Origin: Nansenia antarctica
Lineage: Eukaryota; Chordata; Actinopteri; Argentiniformes; Microstomatidae
NCBI GenBank assembly: GCA_963989245.1
Contig: OZ022339.1
Location: 27,297,703 to 27,361,702 of the forward strand
Length of the DNA: 64,000 nt
Direction of reading: 5' to 3'
Numbering within the stretch: the first letter of the stretch is position 1; every line of letters begins with the position of its first letter. Of the stretch, positions 10,321-22,345 are shown in pieces. Under the pieces are notes generated by a model. It was not told where the DNA came from. It saw only the letters and a program-made list of their open reading frames with translations, and did no database searches. A program made the position numbers and the translations under genes.

Positions 10321-10617
10321 CATGGACCAGAATGCTATTGCCGCCACGATAGGCAGGCTCTTTTTGAGCTACAGTCTGCATTCGATGTCCTGCTTTTGTT
10401 GGGCTGAGTTTGGGGCTTAAAGCTGGAAAAATGTATCTGGCTATTTACAGTATGCATATGTCTACTTTAAGTGGTGCCCCCATTGAGCGTGTTTGAGCGT
10501 CTTTTATAGGAATAGATGTGGCTTTTCCCTGAACAGCAGACAGCGGACTGCATGTGCATCAACCTTGCCATACCATGCTAGGGCTTGATTATGGTGATGT
10601 CATGTAATCTACCGAAA

Positions 10618-10858
10618 TGGGGCGGCTGTGGCGCAGGAGATAGAGCCGGCGTCTAATGGTCGCAAGGTTGGCAGATGGGAGTTCGAACCCCGGCTGGCCA
10701 CGTGGCGAGGTGTCCTTGGGAAAGATACTGAACCCCAACTTGCTCCCAATGTGCGGGTCGGCGCCTTCCATGGTACCGTGCGGGCATTGGTGTGTAAATG
10801 GGTGAATGAGAGGCCATTGTAGCGCTAAGGATATATAAGTCAGTCCATTTACCATTTG
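10618..10858 (+). mobile_element. tRNA-derived SINE, full length
   Basis: The head is GGCGGCTGTGGCGCAGGAG. Box B is GTTCGAACCCC, followed by GGTGTCCTTGGGAAAGATAC and a tail ATATATAAGTCAGTCCATTTACC. The same family occurs at 43694-43935 and, split by a LINE, at 29387-32855. Confidence 0.8.
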
Positions 10859-11006
10859 AAATGCAGCAGCCACTACTCTTAATCCTTTGGATATGACCTT
10901 CGCTTTATCAAGGTGATAGTGTTAATATTAATCATTGCATACTTTATCAAAACGTTTGCTGGACCACGTTAAAGTCCCGTAGCTCTCTTCATTCCTCCCT
11001 GTTTGT

Positions 11007-12255
11007 GTAGGGGAGGACGGGGTTGGTCGTCACACTTTTTACTGTTATTTGAATCCCTCACAAACTGTATCCTTTATAGATTCCATTTCCCGTGTAAAGG
11101 AAGTCTGAAGTGTCAGGTAGTAATGGAGTGCCCTTACTCTCCTTAAGAATGATTCTGTTCAGAAGATGTGGACCGTCAAGACCGATGTGGACCGTCAAGG
11201 ACCCCAATTGAAATAAGCCAGTGGCTTTCTTGGGTTTTTATCCTGTTAGTTGACCTTGTATGTAATATGTACTGTCATGTACCTACTTCTGCAAATCTTC
11301 TAATAAAGTTTTCAATCAATCAATCAAAAAAGTCAAATACGTGTTGTGCACTTGTGACAACCATCCCCATTGTGGGGTTGGTTGTCACATACTATGGGGT
11401 TGGTTGTCCCTATGTTATTTTTATTTATTTATTTATTTTTAAAGATGAACATTTTCAGAACTGAATTTAAAAGTTTAATTTCAGTGAAATACATCACTTA
11501 ACATTAATTTTAATTTAATTTTTAAATAACATCAAATTTTTAAATAACATCAACTTAACACATATTAACACATCTTAACATAACACCAACAATAAAACAT
11601 TTTTTAAAAAATCTTTAGGCCTATAACACATGTGACAAGCAACCCCAAATAGAATGTGACGACCAACCCCAACTGGAATTTCTTGCTAGCAACAGGGCTA
11701 ACAACCATTGAACAACTAGATAGCTAGCTAGAAACAATCTAATCTATAGCTTTCCCTTTATACTTTTTAATGGTAATAATTGTTTTGTTATAAACCCATT
11801 GTGTAAAAGCATAGAAGAAAAATAATGAAGTGCTGAATATTTACAATTTGACATGAAAAACACAAAACGTCCTCTCACCTCAAGTTGAAGTGTCTTATAT
11901 CCAGAGAAGACGATGTAGCTGAATCCTGATCTCAATAGGCTAGGTGCACGATCTCACTACTTCCTGAAAGGCAACTGGTATGAACATATCCTGTCTCACT
12001 CTATTGGTTTAATTGATTAATCAGCTGTGCACTGTGTGTTCCAACGGTTTACCGCACAGCTGATTAATCAATTAAACCAATAGAGTGAGACAGGATATGT
12101 TCATACCAGTTGCCTTTCAGGAAGTAGTGAGATCGTGCACCTAGCCTATCATGAACATTTCAGTACCAACATTTCGCGACAGCGCCACCTAGTGGCCGAA
12201 ATATGATGAGTGTGACAACCAACCCGTGTGACGACCAACCCCTTCCTCCCCTACA
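11007..12255. mobile_element. DNA transposon with GTAGGGGAGG termini
   Basis: The ends are inverted: GTAGGGGAGGACGGGGTTGG at about 11008 and CCAACCCCTTCCTCCCCTAC ending at about 12255. Between them, GGGGTTGGTTGTCAC-like words are scattered, and there is a large internal palindrome. No transposase ORF is seen, so it is a non-autonomous copy of unassigned superfamily. It sits between the convergent alpha-3 and alpha-4 genes. Confidence 0.65.
11936..12150. repeat. Near-perfect palindrome of about 215 bases
   Basis: Arms of about 98 bases (11936-12033 and 12053-12150) are inverted copies, for example GCTAGGTGCACGATCTCAC against its complement, around a 19-base loop. It lies inside the GTAGGGGAGG transposon. 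Confidence 0.85.
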
Positions 12256-12601
12256 AGGCGTGACTGCATAAACTCCCACCTTACCTAACCTCATGACTGA
12301 AGATCAAGAACATCAATGACTGGTTCTCAGAGTTGGTCAACTCCAGTTAGATAAATCCGCTTTTTCGTTATTATTTTTTATTTATTAATTGTATTATTAA
12401 TAACAATTTTATTTGATAATTTTAGTGAAACGAATTAAGCATAGGCCTACTGTTTCACTATACTAATCACAATTCAAGACACCATGTAACAGTCTCATGA
12501 AAACCTGGGAAATGACGAGTAACAAGTTAGATAGTTTCAATCCAGTTTATTGTCTGTGTGTCACTTTTGAAAAGACAACTTGACAGCGGATCTCCAGTGA
12601 G

Positions 12602-13293
12602 TTAGCGGTACTTCTCGGACAGGGCAAGAGCCAGGTTATTGAAATACTTGTCAACAGACACATGGACATCAGGAGTGAAGTCCACAGGGAAGTACATTGC
12701 AAAGACGACAATGATAGAATGGGCAAAGATCTAAAAGAGAACAGAAAATGCAGACTAATGAGTGAGAGTTTAAGGCAATGTGAAAAGGTAACATTAATAG
12801 ATCATTAACCATATACTTAATGATTCCACTTTTCCTCTTTTTGTACCTTGAAGTTGGAAGGGTCCACACGCAGCTTGAAAGCATGCAGCTCGCTGAGGTG
12901 TGACAAGAAACCACTTAGGTCATCCAAATGGGCAATAGTTTCGCCGATCATAGCCAAGATGGTGCTGCCATGCTTCCTCACTGGAGCGGAACCGGGGGCC
13001 GTGGTAGGCCAGTGGGAGAAGTAGGCTTTGGTCTGGGGGTAGACGACGAGCATTCTATGCAGGACAGTGGACATGTGTTAATATTAGACTTACACATGAT
13101 TCACACTTCATCGATATGTCATTTCATTGGTTTATTCCATAATAATTCAAACAAAAGTAAATGTAGGCTAATGATAATGAGAAATGATTTATATTTACCT
13201 GGAAAGAGCTTCGTTTCCGATGTCATCCAGCTTTGGGAAGACCTTGGTCCAGAAGGCCGTCACAATAGCCTTGTCTTTGCCATTGAGACTCAT
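12602..13293 (-). CDS. hba: Alpha-globin 4
   Basis: Minus-strand exons are 13293-13199, 13054-12847 and 12730-12602 (95, 208 and 129 bases). They encode 143 residues starting MSLNGKDKAIVTAFW and ending LSEKYR, with intact GT-AG introns and both haem histidines. The polyadenylation signal is the complement of 12546-12551. It is a near twin of alpha-2. Unlike alpha-2 it is followed upstream by a complete beta gene in divergent orientation (beta-2), so it keeps the ancestral head-to-head alpha-beta arrangement. Confidence 0.95.
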
Positions 13294-13371
13294 TGCTGCG
13301 ACTTGTTTGATTTCTCCACTTAAATGTTTATGTTTAGAAAAGAAGCTTGTGAGTGGAGACGTCAGTGGGTC

Positions 13372-13456
13372 TTTTTATACAGACGCGAGAGAAGGCACAC
13401 CCTCATTATCTCGACTCCTCGGATAAGGCACAGGCCTATTCCAAATCATGAGTCAT
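13372..13456 (-). promoter_or_regulatory. Alpha-globin-4 promoter
   Basis: A TATA box (complement of TTTTTATA, 13372-13379), a GATA-like site (complement of GGATAAGG at about 13421-13428) and TGAGTCA at about 13449-13455 repeat the alpha-1 and alpha-2 arrangement. Confidence 0.6.
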
Positions 13457-15109
13457 GTTTTTCCCCCATTAGAAGTGTGGAATTGAGCCAATTTATGTTG
13501 CCAAAAATATGACTTTTCTTTTGCTACACAAAAAGTAAATGGATTTCTTCCATTTAGCTTCCAATAGGCCTAAATGACATTAAACAGCCTTTTGTTCGAT
13601 TGGATTGGTAAATGTATACTGGATAGTTGTTTAACAACCTATTTAATTTTGTACATAGTACATCTATATAATAGATATATAATAATTATAATATATATAA
13701 TATAAACATATAAATATAGCTAACATATGCTAGATTAAAAATCGATCAGGCAAGCCAATTGCACTTCAGCAAAGATAAAAAGTACCCTAAACTATCTACT
13801 CATGTAACTGCTCTCATGTAGCCTACATAATCTATATATAAATCTGTATATATATATATATATGTATATATAAAAGGCTATATATAAAATAATAATAATA
13901 TATTTTAAAATATATATATATTATCGGCTAGGCTGTATGAAATTGGTTCTGGAACCGTCAGAATTTGATGATAAAACACAGACTGAGTAGAGTTAACAGA
14001 GAGAGAACATAGTTAACATTATGTAACATACAGTAACATTGGCAAATATATAAACAGTATTTGTTTTTACTGCTTTATTCAGTTACACGATTCCATGCAG
14101 TAAAAAAGTATCGATGTTATTACATTGGAATGTAGCTTAATGATTTGTGCAGAGTAAATTCACAAATACAAAAATATATAATATCTGCTAGGCAAACGTC
14201 AAGACAAATCGATAGATTTTCAGGCAGGCGAATTGCACTTTAAAAAAAAGTACCCCAAACTACCTACTCCTGCCATTGCACTCATGCAGCCAACATAAAC
14301 GACTTTCCACCAGCTGTTCGATAAAAATAAAATAAAAAATGAAATGTGGATATCAAATGGGTGGGAACGTCTGAATTTGAAGATAAAACACAGACTGAGT
14401 CACTCTGTAATACAACACCATTGCCAAGTATATTTTTTAACTGCTTCCTTCAGCTTTATACATGATTTTATAGAGTACAATGTTATTATTTTTATTTTGT
14501 TATTTTTATTTTATTACATTGGTAGGCTATGTAGCTTAATGATAGAGGTGGATTTTTTTTTAAAAACAGGAACAAAAATGTATTTAAGTAGGCTACTGTA
14601 GCATGTTGTTTTTGGAAATATATTTGATTACATTAAAATAGATGTAATTCTGAATAGCTACGTTGTTTCTGTAACTCTTGTTTATTCCTTCTTAATTCAT
14701 TTGAATTTGACAACGCTTGAATGATCATCTCATTCAAATAACAAGATACGTATGATACCTAGAGTTATTACTTATGTTGATTTAATAATAGCATGAATAG
14801 GTTAATATGATGCGTCATCACTTATTGGAAGGTTTAGTTCTGTAATCCACAAGTTTACAACACAAAAACAACGCCTAAATGACCAAGCATATCTTGAAAG
14901 GTGGGATACATTTGGCATCATTCCGATCTATAGCACGCTGATGACCTCGCCCCCTCAAGACATTCATCCAATCATTGTAGTGTTCTCTCCTGGGCGGAGA
15001 GACTGAACGTCAATAAATTGGACATCCCAGGACACACTTAGCTCAGGGATCCATTGGAACATTATTACAGAGTACAAAGTACCAGAGGAAATCAAAAAAC
15101 AACGTCAAA
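13457..15109. promoter_or_regulatory. Divergent alpha-4/beta-2 intergenic region
   Basis: About 1.6 kb of AT-rich sequence lies here, including TA-repeat stretches at 13640-13920. On the beta side a CCAAT-type motif (CATCCAATCATTG, about 14966) and a TATA-like AATAAAT (15012-15018) match the beta-1 upstream sequence. No ORF is supported. Confidence 0.45.
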
Positions 15110-15894
15110 ATGGTCGACTGGACAGATTTTGAGAGGAAAGCCATCGTAGACCTGTGGGGAAAGATTGACCCAAATGAAATCGGACCCCAGGCTCTGGCCA
15201 GGTAATGAGTTGATGTATTTATTAGTTGATATATTGCACAATTACTCTTGTGCAGTTGGAAACGTGCATTAAGTAAGCCAATACAATGTATGAATCCAAA
15301 CCTGTTGTTTCTTTTTAGACTTCTGATCGTGTGTCCCTGGACTCAGAGGCACTTCAGCACGCTTGGTAACCTGTCTACATCCTCTGCTATCATGGGCAAC
15401 GCTCAGGTGGCCGCTCACGGCAAGCTCATCATGAACGGACTGGACAGAGCCGTGAAGAAGCTCGATGACATCAAGAATGTCTACAAACCACTGAGTGTGA
15501 TGCACTCCGAGAAACTGCACGTGGATCCCGACAACTTTAGGGTGAGTTCCATAGGCTATTCATTTATGAAATACCACTAGCCTTTTGGAGTCGTTTTGGT
15601 TCATTAGGCAATCTGATTGCTGTTTGGTGTAGTAAGCAGACTAATTGATTCCTATATATGTTGACTGTTTTAGTAGGCCTATAGATCGCATCCTCTAAAA
15701 TCTCCGTTTAAATTCAAATATGTTTCCTCTGACCAAACATGTGTCTTCCTTTTACTTCATAGCTTATGGCCGACTCCATCACCGTGTGCGTGGCTGCCAA
15801 ATTCGGCAAAGCAGCCTTTACACCTGACATCCAGGAGGCCTGGCAGAAGTTCCTGGTGGTCGTCGTCGCCGCTCTCGGCAGACAGTACCACTAG
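15110..15894 (+). CDS. hbb: Beta-globin 2
   Basis: Exons are 15110-15201 (92), 15319-15541 (223) and 15763-15894 (132), encoding 148 residues from MVDWTDFERKAIVDLW to GRQYH. Distal His63 and proximal His92 are present, followed by Ser93-Glu94; residues 55 and 62 are Met and Ala as in beta-1. Most differences from beta-1 lie in exon 1 (FERKAIVDLWGKIDPNEIGPQALA) and in the KLDDIKNVYK segment. AATAAA is at 15955-15960. It is head to head with alpha-4 and is the last globin gene in the window. Confidence 0.95.
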
Positions 15895-16419
15895 AGCAGC
15901 ACTCAGCATCAGTATGGAGAGAGATGACACTTTAAACAGCTGGAAATTGTGTCAAATAAACATTGACTTAAAATCATGCATGTTTCTGCAAAAAAAATTA
16001 TTGAAAGAATGTATACCATTATTATTGCTGATTATGATTATGTAGGTTGTATTATATAGTGTGTATTATTATTGTTATTATAATTTAAATAAATTTACCA
16101 TTTACCAGTCGCTTTTAATTTAAAGCGATCTACAATTAGAGATTACAGGGACATCCTCCTTACTTAGGGATAAGTAAACATGGATTTAAAATCATATATG
16201 TTTCTGTGGAAAATTATAATAATAATAATAATACTTATTATTTTTATTATTATTATTTTAGCCTATACTCTCATTCAGACGGCAACATCACACGGAAAGA
16301 TAGGCTACAGCTTTTAGAACAGCATGTAAAACTATTGAAATGTGCCTTCGTGCTTCACAGTAATACTGCAACAAAGTGAAAACCATACATTTGCAGTATA
16401 TTTAACATCAGGATATAGG

Positions 16420-16935
16420 CAAGGCAAGGCAAGGCAAGGCAAGTTTATTTGTATAGCACATTTCATACAACAGGGGCAATTCAATGTGCTTTACATGCAT
16501 TATTTAAAAATACAGCAAGAGGAGCATAAGAAAATAAAAATTACAATGAATAAAAGCAAATATAAGAAGTAAATAGATAAAACATTTAAAAAGACAATAG
16601 TTAATGGAAAAAAGACATTGATAGAAGTGTTTGTGTTTAATCATAACTGGTGCAAAACATGAAGGTTTTTAGCTTAGATTTAAATATTTTAAGGGTTTGG
16701 GCCTGTTTGATTTCTTCAGGGAGTTTGTTCCAGGAGCATGCAGCAGCTGCACCGTGTTTTGTTTTTACTCTTGGAATTATTAGCTGATTTGTCTCAGCTG
16801 ACCTTAGGGACCTTGCGGGAATATAGGGTGGGAGGAGATCTGATATGTATTTTGGTCCAAGACCATTTTGCGATTTGTATGTAATTAGGAGGATTTTGAA
16901 TTCAATTCTCTGAGAGACTGGTAGCCAGTGCATAT
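16420..16935 (-). mobile_element. 5'-truncated L2/CR1-type LINE with (TTGCC)n tail
   Basis: The minus-strand ORF 16933-16637 begins HWLPVSQRIEFKILL and contains NGLGPKYISDLL and CSWNKLPEEIK. This is the C-terminal end of L2/CR1-type reverse transcriptase polyproteins. It is followed by a 3' UTR (GTGCTATACAAATAAACTTG) and a tandem five-base tail in the repeat AGGCA at 16419-16443 (plus strand). Confidence 0.75.
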
Positions 16936-17053
16936 AAATTAAGAATATAGGTCACCTTCAGGAGTATTCTCGATGTATTCAAGGATAGACCTATAATAAA
17001 TATTTGTTTTTCATATCCCGATATATGTTCAGTGTCTAGGCCTACCACATGTA

Positions 17054-17291
17054 ATATCGTGATCTTAGAATTATACGGTTCTATCTCCGTTTAGGGTAGT
17101 TCAAAGATATTGAGCGTCAAAGTTTTTACATTACATTATGTTTTGTGAGATGGAACCTTTGTATTTTATGAATTAATAACTCAAACATTTCAACATTTTA
17201 AAAACAACACCCCACAGGCATTAATAAACACCTAATGGATCAGATTTTGACAAATTTTAGATAGAACCTTATAATTCTAACGTCACGATAT
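17054..17291. mobile_element. Short inverted-repeat element (MITE-like)
   Basis: 33-base imperfect inverted repeats (ATATCGTGATCTTAGAATT at the left, AATTCTAACGTCACGATAT at the right) bound 238 bases. No coding capacity. The surroundings, 16960-18130, show nothing else recognisable. Confidence 0.5.
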
Positions 17292-18134
17292 AGTAACAGC
17301 CTATATGTCACATTATATCAGGACTTAATCAGGACTTCAAGTTTATTCGATACGGATCTTCTGATAGAAAGATTTGGCAAGACGCCCATGGTCGTTCGAG
17401 GACTGCAAGAGGACATCAGAAGTTCACGAAAGGACAGGACGTTTCACATGGCTCAGAATTAACATGGGTGGAAACGGTCTGCATGTCCTGATAAACAAAT
17501 GCTTAACATACTTTTGAACGTAGATAACGACTGACCTAATTACATTAATATCGTAATTCCTTTTTCTTATAGGCCTAGGTCTGGTTCACTAGACCCATAT
17601 TTCAAAGCATAATTTAAACGGGTTTTGCCATCACATTCCTGTAAACACTAGACTTCTAAACTCCCATTGGGTTACTTCGCCTCCGGTCTATTAGCAGTTA
17701 AAATGGTTGACGTTGATATCTTTTTTTGCACATGCAAATTGGAGGCAAAACTGTTATTCTACTCCGTTTCACTGCAGGATTATATGATTCAATAATGATT
17801 CAACAATGTTGATGGTGTTATGGTAGCACTAGCAAAAGAGTCAAGTGTGGCAGAACCCCAGAACAGACGGACACAAGAGGCAAACTAACAATAAAAGGAT
17901 TTATTAAAATGATGGACAAAAGAATAAACCTACTCTAACGGGGCCTAAGTGGGGGGAATGTGTGGATGCCAGAGAACTGGATAATGTAAATGAGGTGTGA
18001 GTGGGACTGTACTCTATGTGTCTGGGTGTGAGTGTCTAGCGTGCAAAACTAGTGTGGTGTAGATATGTAGATGAGTGAAGTGTTGAAATATGTACGTGTA
18101 CTAACCAGTCCAGAGCAGAGAGGGGGAATAGTCG

Positions 18135-18315
18135 GCAGGCAGGCAGACGGGGGGGGTTAGGCAGGAGGAGTAGGCGGCAGGCAGACGGGGGGGTTAGGCA
18201 GGAGGAGTAGGCGGCAGGCAGGGGCATAGGCAGGAGGGGTGGTCGTTAGGCAGGCAGGGACATAGGCAGGAGACGTAGTCGATAGGCAGGCAGGGGGTCT
18301 AGGCAGGGGGAGGCA
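18135..18315. repeat. G-rich minisatellite
   Basis: Imperfect units of about 35-40 bases are built from GGCAGGCAG, GGGGGGTTAGGCAGGAGG and AGTAGGCGGCAGG. Confidence 0.75.
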
Positions 18316-19790
18316 GGTTCCTTTGGGGAGCGAGGATCAACAAAGAAAACAACTAAGGTTAGCAAAATAACAAACAAACAAAACTCTGAAGTGAAACTAC
18401 TTGAACGAGAATAGACAACAGGGAGAGCCAAACAACTAACCACATGGGTCAAAATAATCAAGCGTCGGAGGAAGGTTTCTGGGGCTTCTTATAGGGCTGC
18501 CTCCTCCTGAGTTGATAGCTGGACCCAGCTGTCTCCACTTGAGCCTGATGAGGCTCAACGAGCGCCAACGAGGCAGGAGGGGGCGGAGCCGATGAGGGAT
18601 TCACAACAGATGGATACTTATTCCCAGTTTAGACCTGGACTACATCTATATGGATATTTTTTTAAGCGGATATTTTCGTCCTCCTTTTAAAAAAGAAACT
18701 CTGTCCACACCACAAAAATATCTCTGTCTCTGAAGAGCCAAAACTGAACACGATCGCCCAATCTACGCGTTATTCATCAGAGCAATTGCGCGTCATCTCC
18801 CTGTCATCAGAATGATCACGCCCCTTTTTGGGTGGTAGAAGTGTAGAAGTTTGACTGGCGGTCAATGGGAATTTCTGGTCTTCGCTACTTTAATCCGATA
18901 AAATAAGAAAACCGTAGTGCTTTTTAGATATTAAGAGCCCAAATCCGATGGCCAGTTAGGCAAACTATTATATAGTGTCGTTGCCGATCAATGATCGACG
19001 TCGTTATATAGAGAATATTAATGAAATAGTTGATTCATCAGAGCAGTCATACATCATCTCCGTGTCATCAGGGATTTGTAGTTCTTCATTTGATTTGCCG
19101 TGTAAATCCCCAGACTGCCTAATCCGATGGCCAGTCAGGCAAACAATTATATAGTGTCGTTGCCGATCAATGATCGATGTCGTTATATGGAGAACATTTA
19201 TGAAATAGGCAATGAATGTGTGTCCTTTCAGTCTGCCTCCATCCATGTGGATGAACCACCCGACCTAAAGGCCTGAGGTGTTGTAGGAGGTATGAATATG
19301 ATTTAGGGGGTATTTAGTATAACAGGCTAATGGGTTTATTGTGAGTTTACTTTGATTGTTTGTTTATTGCCTAGATCACCGTATTGAGAAGTCATATGGT
19401 TATGGGGGGTGATATTGCAAGGTAATTTAATCACCTGCGCACCTTGCATGACGGTAGTGGAGAGAGAGGGGAGCGATGTATTTTTGTTGACCGCATTTCC
19501 GCATATTCTATACGCATAGTTTGTTATTTTTCTGGTTTTGATCGCTTATGGATTATTTTTGTACGTCGCCAAGTTTGATTGTTCTATTCAATAAATGCTC
19601 TTAAACGTACTTTTCATCTCAGCGGATTGTTTGGCGCGTCATACAATGACCAGCCCAGACCCTGCTTGCGTCTCTCAGCGACTTTTTACTTTTGGCTCTA
19701 TCTATCTATCTCGCTACAGGTGTCATATAACCCTAACCCATATCCTGTCATATAAAAGTACCTTATTGAATGTCCAGGTAATGTATTTCT

Positions 19791-20881
19791 CAGTGGCGGG
19801 CGGTGCATTTCACACCTAGGCCTTCAGTGATGTCCGACACATTCCTACCTGAATTATTCTACCTCTTAATACCATCGTTATGACGCCATGGCTCTAGAAA
19901 CTAGACAGAAACACAGTATAACCGGGCGTTGCATCACCTTAACATAGTCAGACAAGTACAACAGAGTTATATTAATATTTCCGAAGCATTTTTAATCAAT
20001 AAATCCGCATTTACAATGAAGAGTGTTAAACTAACATCTTTAAGATCGCTACATTACCCACGTCTGTCGTCTCGTCCACCATAATAGCGACAAAGGGTGC
20101 CTTTTTAATCTCCATTTTGATCTCTTCTCCCTTCAGCAATAGCAAAAATCAGGTCGTTTTGTATTTTGCCTGACGTCCCAGTAAACACTTTGTTTGTGGA
20201 CAGGTGGTAATGTAAATCTGGGTTGTTTTCAGCCAGAAAAGAAAGAAGCTCAACGTAGTTTCCTCTGTTCGTGTCCCCTAAATGAAAGTTATTGTTTACC
20301 CAAAAACAGGACACAATCGATCAGTATTATCAATCAGTCAACGAAAGCTTTCGTTGTGGAACTCCGTTTCCCTGCGCACTTTCAAAAGTTTCACATCTAC
20401 CGGCATAGTTACGCATCTCAATAGTGAATATCAATAGTGCGTATCAATAGTGCGTATCAATAGTGCGTATCCAATCAAAAGACGTTCTGGGTGCTGACAT
20501 CATTGAGCCTTACAGCAGGCGCCGTTGTTGCTTTTGCTCGCATCTACGTAGGTTTACTAGGTACGCCACAGGTTTTCTCGTTCCAACGTTAAGTTACAGG
20601 TCGAATTCGCGGCACCGTTTAATGTGCAGGCGGGCAGATTTTGGAGCCCCCTAGCAACACATTTTGATTGGATAAAAGCTCTAACATAAAGGCCAGCCCT
20701 CCAAATCTCAATCGGAGACTGGAAGCAGCGCAACCAAGAGGAAAGCTATGAAATGAAGAGAATAGACTATGGGGAATCATTAATACATATTTGTGGAAAA
20801 AATATATTAAAATAAAATGTATATTCTGATGATGTTTAGGCCAGCAGAGAAAGCCTTGCTGGCCCTGACGGCACACCACTG
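19791..20881 (-). mobile_element. hAT transposon copy, 8-bp target duplication GTATTTCT
   Basis: The copy begins CAGTGGCGGGCGGTG and ends with the inverted CGGCACACCACTG. It is flanked by GTATTTCT on both sides (19783-19790 and 20882-20889). Eight-base duplications and CAG...CTG ends define the hAT superfamily. It carries a fragmentary transposase (next entry), so it is an internally deleted copy. Confidence 0.85.
20030..20314 (-). pseudogene. hAT (DUF4371-type) transposase remnant
   Basis: On the minus strand STNKVFTGTSGKIQNDLIF follows TNRGNYVELLSFLAENNP. After a one-base frame slip the track continues as KAPFVAIMVDETTDVGN. The DETTDV motif with its first catalytic Asp, and the IQNDLI segment, are typical of ZMYM1/DUF4371-like hAT transposases. 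Only about 95 residues remain, so it is non-functional. Confidence 0.75.
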
Positions 20882-22345
20882 GTATTTCTGACATCCATCA
20901 CTTTTGCTGTCGTTAAGATACTTTATTTTTCTGTTTTGGTAGTCTGTCCAATGTGACAATTGCCCTCCTCCACCGGCCCTAGTTTTGGATCTAGCTTGCT
21001 GTTAATTATTTTCATGATAAAACGTCATAACATCTTCATATATACACCATACAGGATAAATACTGATTAACAGTATAGGCTACTTTGGCAAATGCCCATT
21101 GAACAGATTTATTTATTATCCTATCTTAAGAAAACTAATGTAACACTCTCATCTGGGGATTTACACGGCAAATCAACTGAAGAACTACAAATGCCTGATG
21201 ACAGGGAGATGCCGTATGACTGCTCTGATGAATCAACCCCTATTTCATAAATGTTCTCTATATAACGATGTCGATCATTGATCGGCAATGACACTATATA
21301 ATAGTTTGCCTAACTGGCCATCGGATTTGTGCTCCTAATATCTAAAAAGCACTACGGTTTTCTTATTTTATCGGATTAAAGTAGCAAAGACCAGAAATTC
21401 CCATTGACCGCCAGTCAAATCTTCTATCACCCAAAAAGGGGAATATCTGGAGTTTGAGGAGGAGTTTGGCAAGAGCAGCGGGGTAACAGAATAGCAGCGT
21501 CTCCAATAACAGCCTGTGCCGTTTAACATCCGTAATGCGTCGCTACCTCCGTGGGTAAAGCAAATAAACGACCGGGCTACTAAAATACGTATTTTTTTCT
21601 GGATCGTTCGTCATCGATCAACAACAAATCTATAAAGACGTCACCCTTATGACTCAAGACATCGAGGATTGCTTTTCGGCAAAAAAGAAGGCCGGGGCCG
21701 TCTTTATAGACCTGACGACTGCCTACGATACCGTATGGCATCGCGGCCTCACCTGCAAGCTGCTCCGCCTGCTGAGCCAATCTATCTCGGCGTGACATTG
21801 GACAGGACGCTCACGTTTCGCCGACACCTCGAGTCACTGCGCAAGAAGTTAACAGCTCGTGTGGCGTTGATGAGGCGACTGGTTGGCTCGGGCTGGGGCG
21901 CCGGCCACGGCAGCCCTAGCCCTCGTTTATTCAACTAGTGAATACTGCGCTCCAGTATGGTGTCGCAGTGCCCACACCCGCCTCATCGACTCGCCTATAA
22001 ACGAAGCCTTGCGCATTGTGACAGGATGCCTGCGTCCTACCCCCGTGGACAACCTTCCCATCCTAGCAGGCATCCAGCCCGCAGGCCTCCGCCGCATGGG
22101 AGCCACAGCACGTCTCGCCTGCCGGGCCGTGGAGCTTAATAACCATCTGCTCCATGATAGGCTCACTATAACAGCGGAGCCCTCCCGGCGTCTCAAGTCG
22201 AGACACCCATTTGTGCCTGCCGCACAGGATCTCAGGCAGCAATGCAGAGATCTTAACATCAGTGGGCAGGATGGGCGGATTATGTGGCGCGAGGAGTGGG
22301 AGGCTAACACCTCCAAACTCCGCAACCACATCCCAGTCGGATGGG

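Larger units (their letters stand above)
12512..14363. repeat. Segmental duplication block B (alpha-4 unit)
   Basis: This is the partner of block A at 5621-7460: alpha-4 plus its 5' flank, including the same AT-rich repeats. The differences are mainly small indels in TA-rich stretches. Confidence 0.85.
18821..21441. mobile_element. Element with long inverted termini of about 290 bp
   Basis: Arms 18821-19113 and 21153-21441 are inverted copies (CCCCTTTTTGGGTGGTAGAAG and its near complement). The left arm is partly repeated once more at about 19118-19215. The interior contains a complete hAT insertion (19791-20881) and a region of about 19380-19610 ending in AATAAATG that is not recognised. 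No transposase of its own is visible. Confidence 0.65.

Noticed and set aside
10618..10690. tRNA genes at the SINE heads (also 1525, 10320, 29391, 43694)
   Set aside because: Box A and box B are present, but cloverleaf pairing is poor and each continues into a SINE body and tail.
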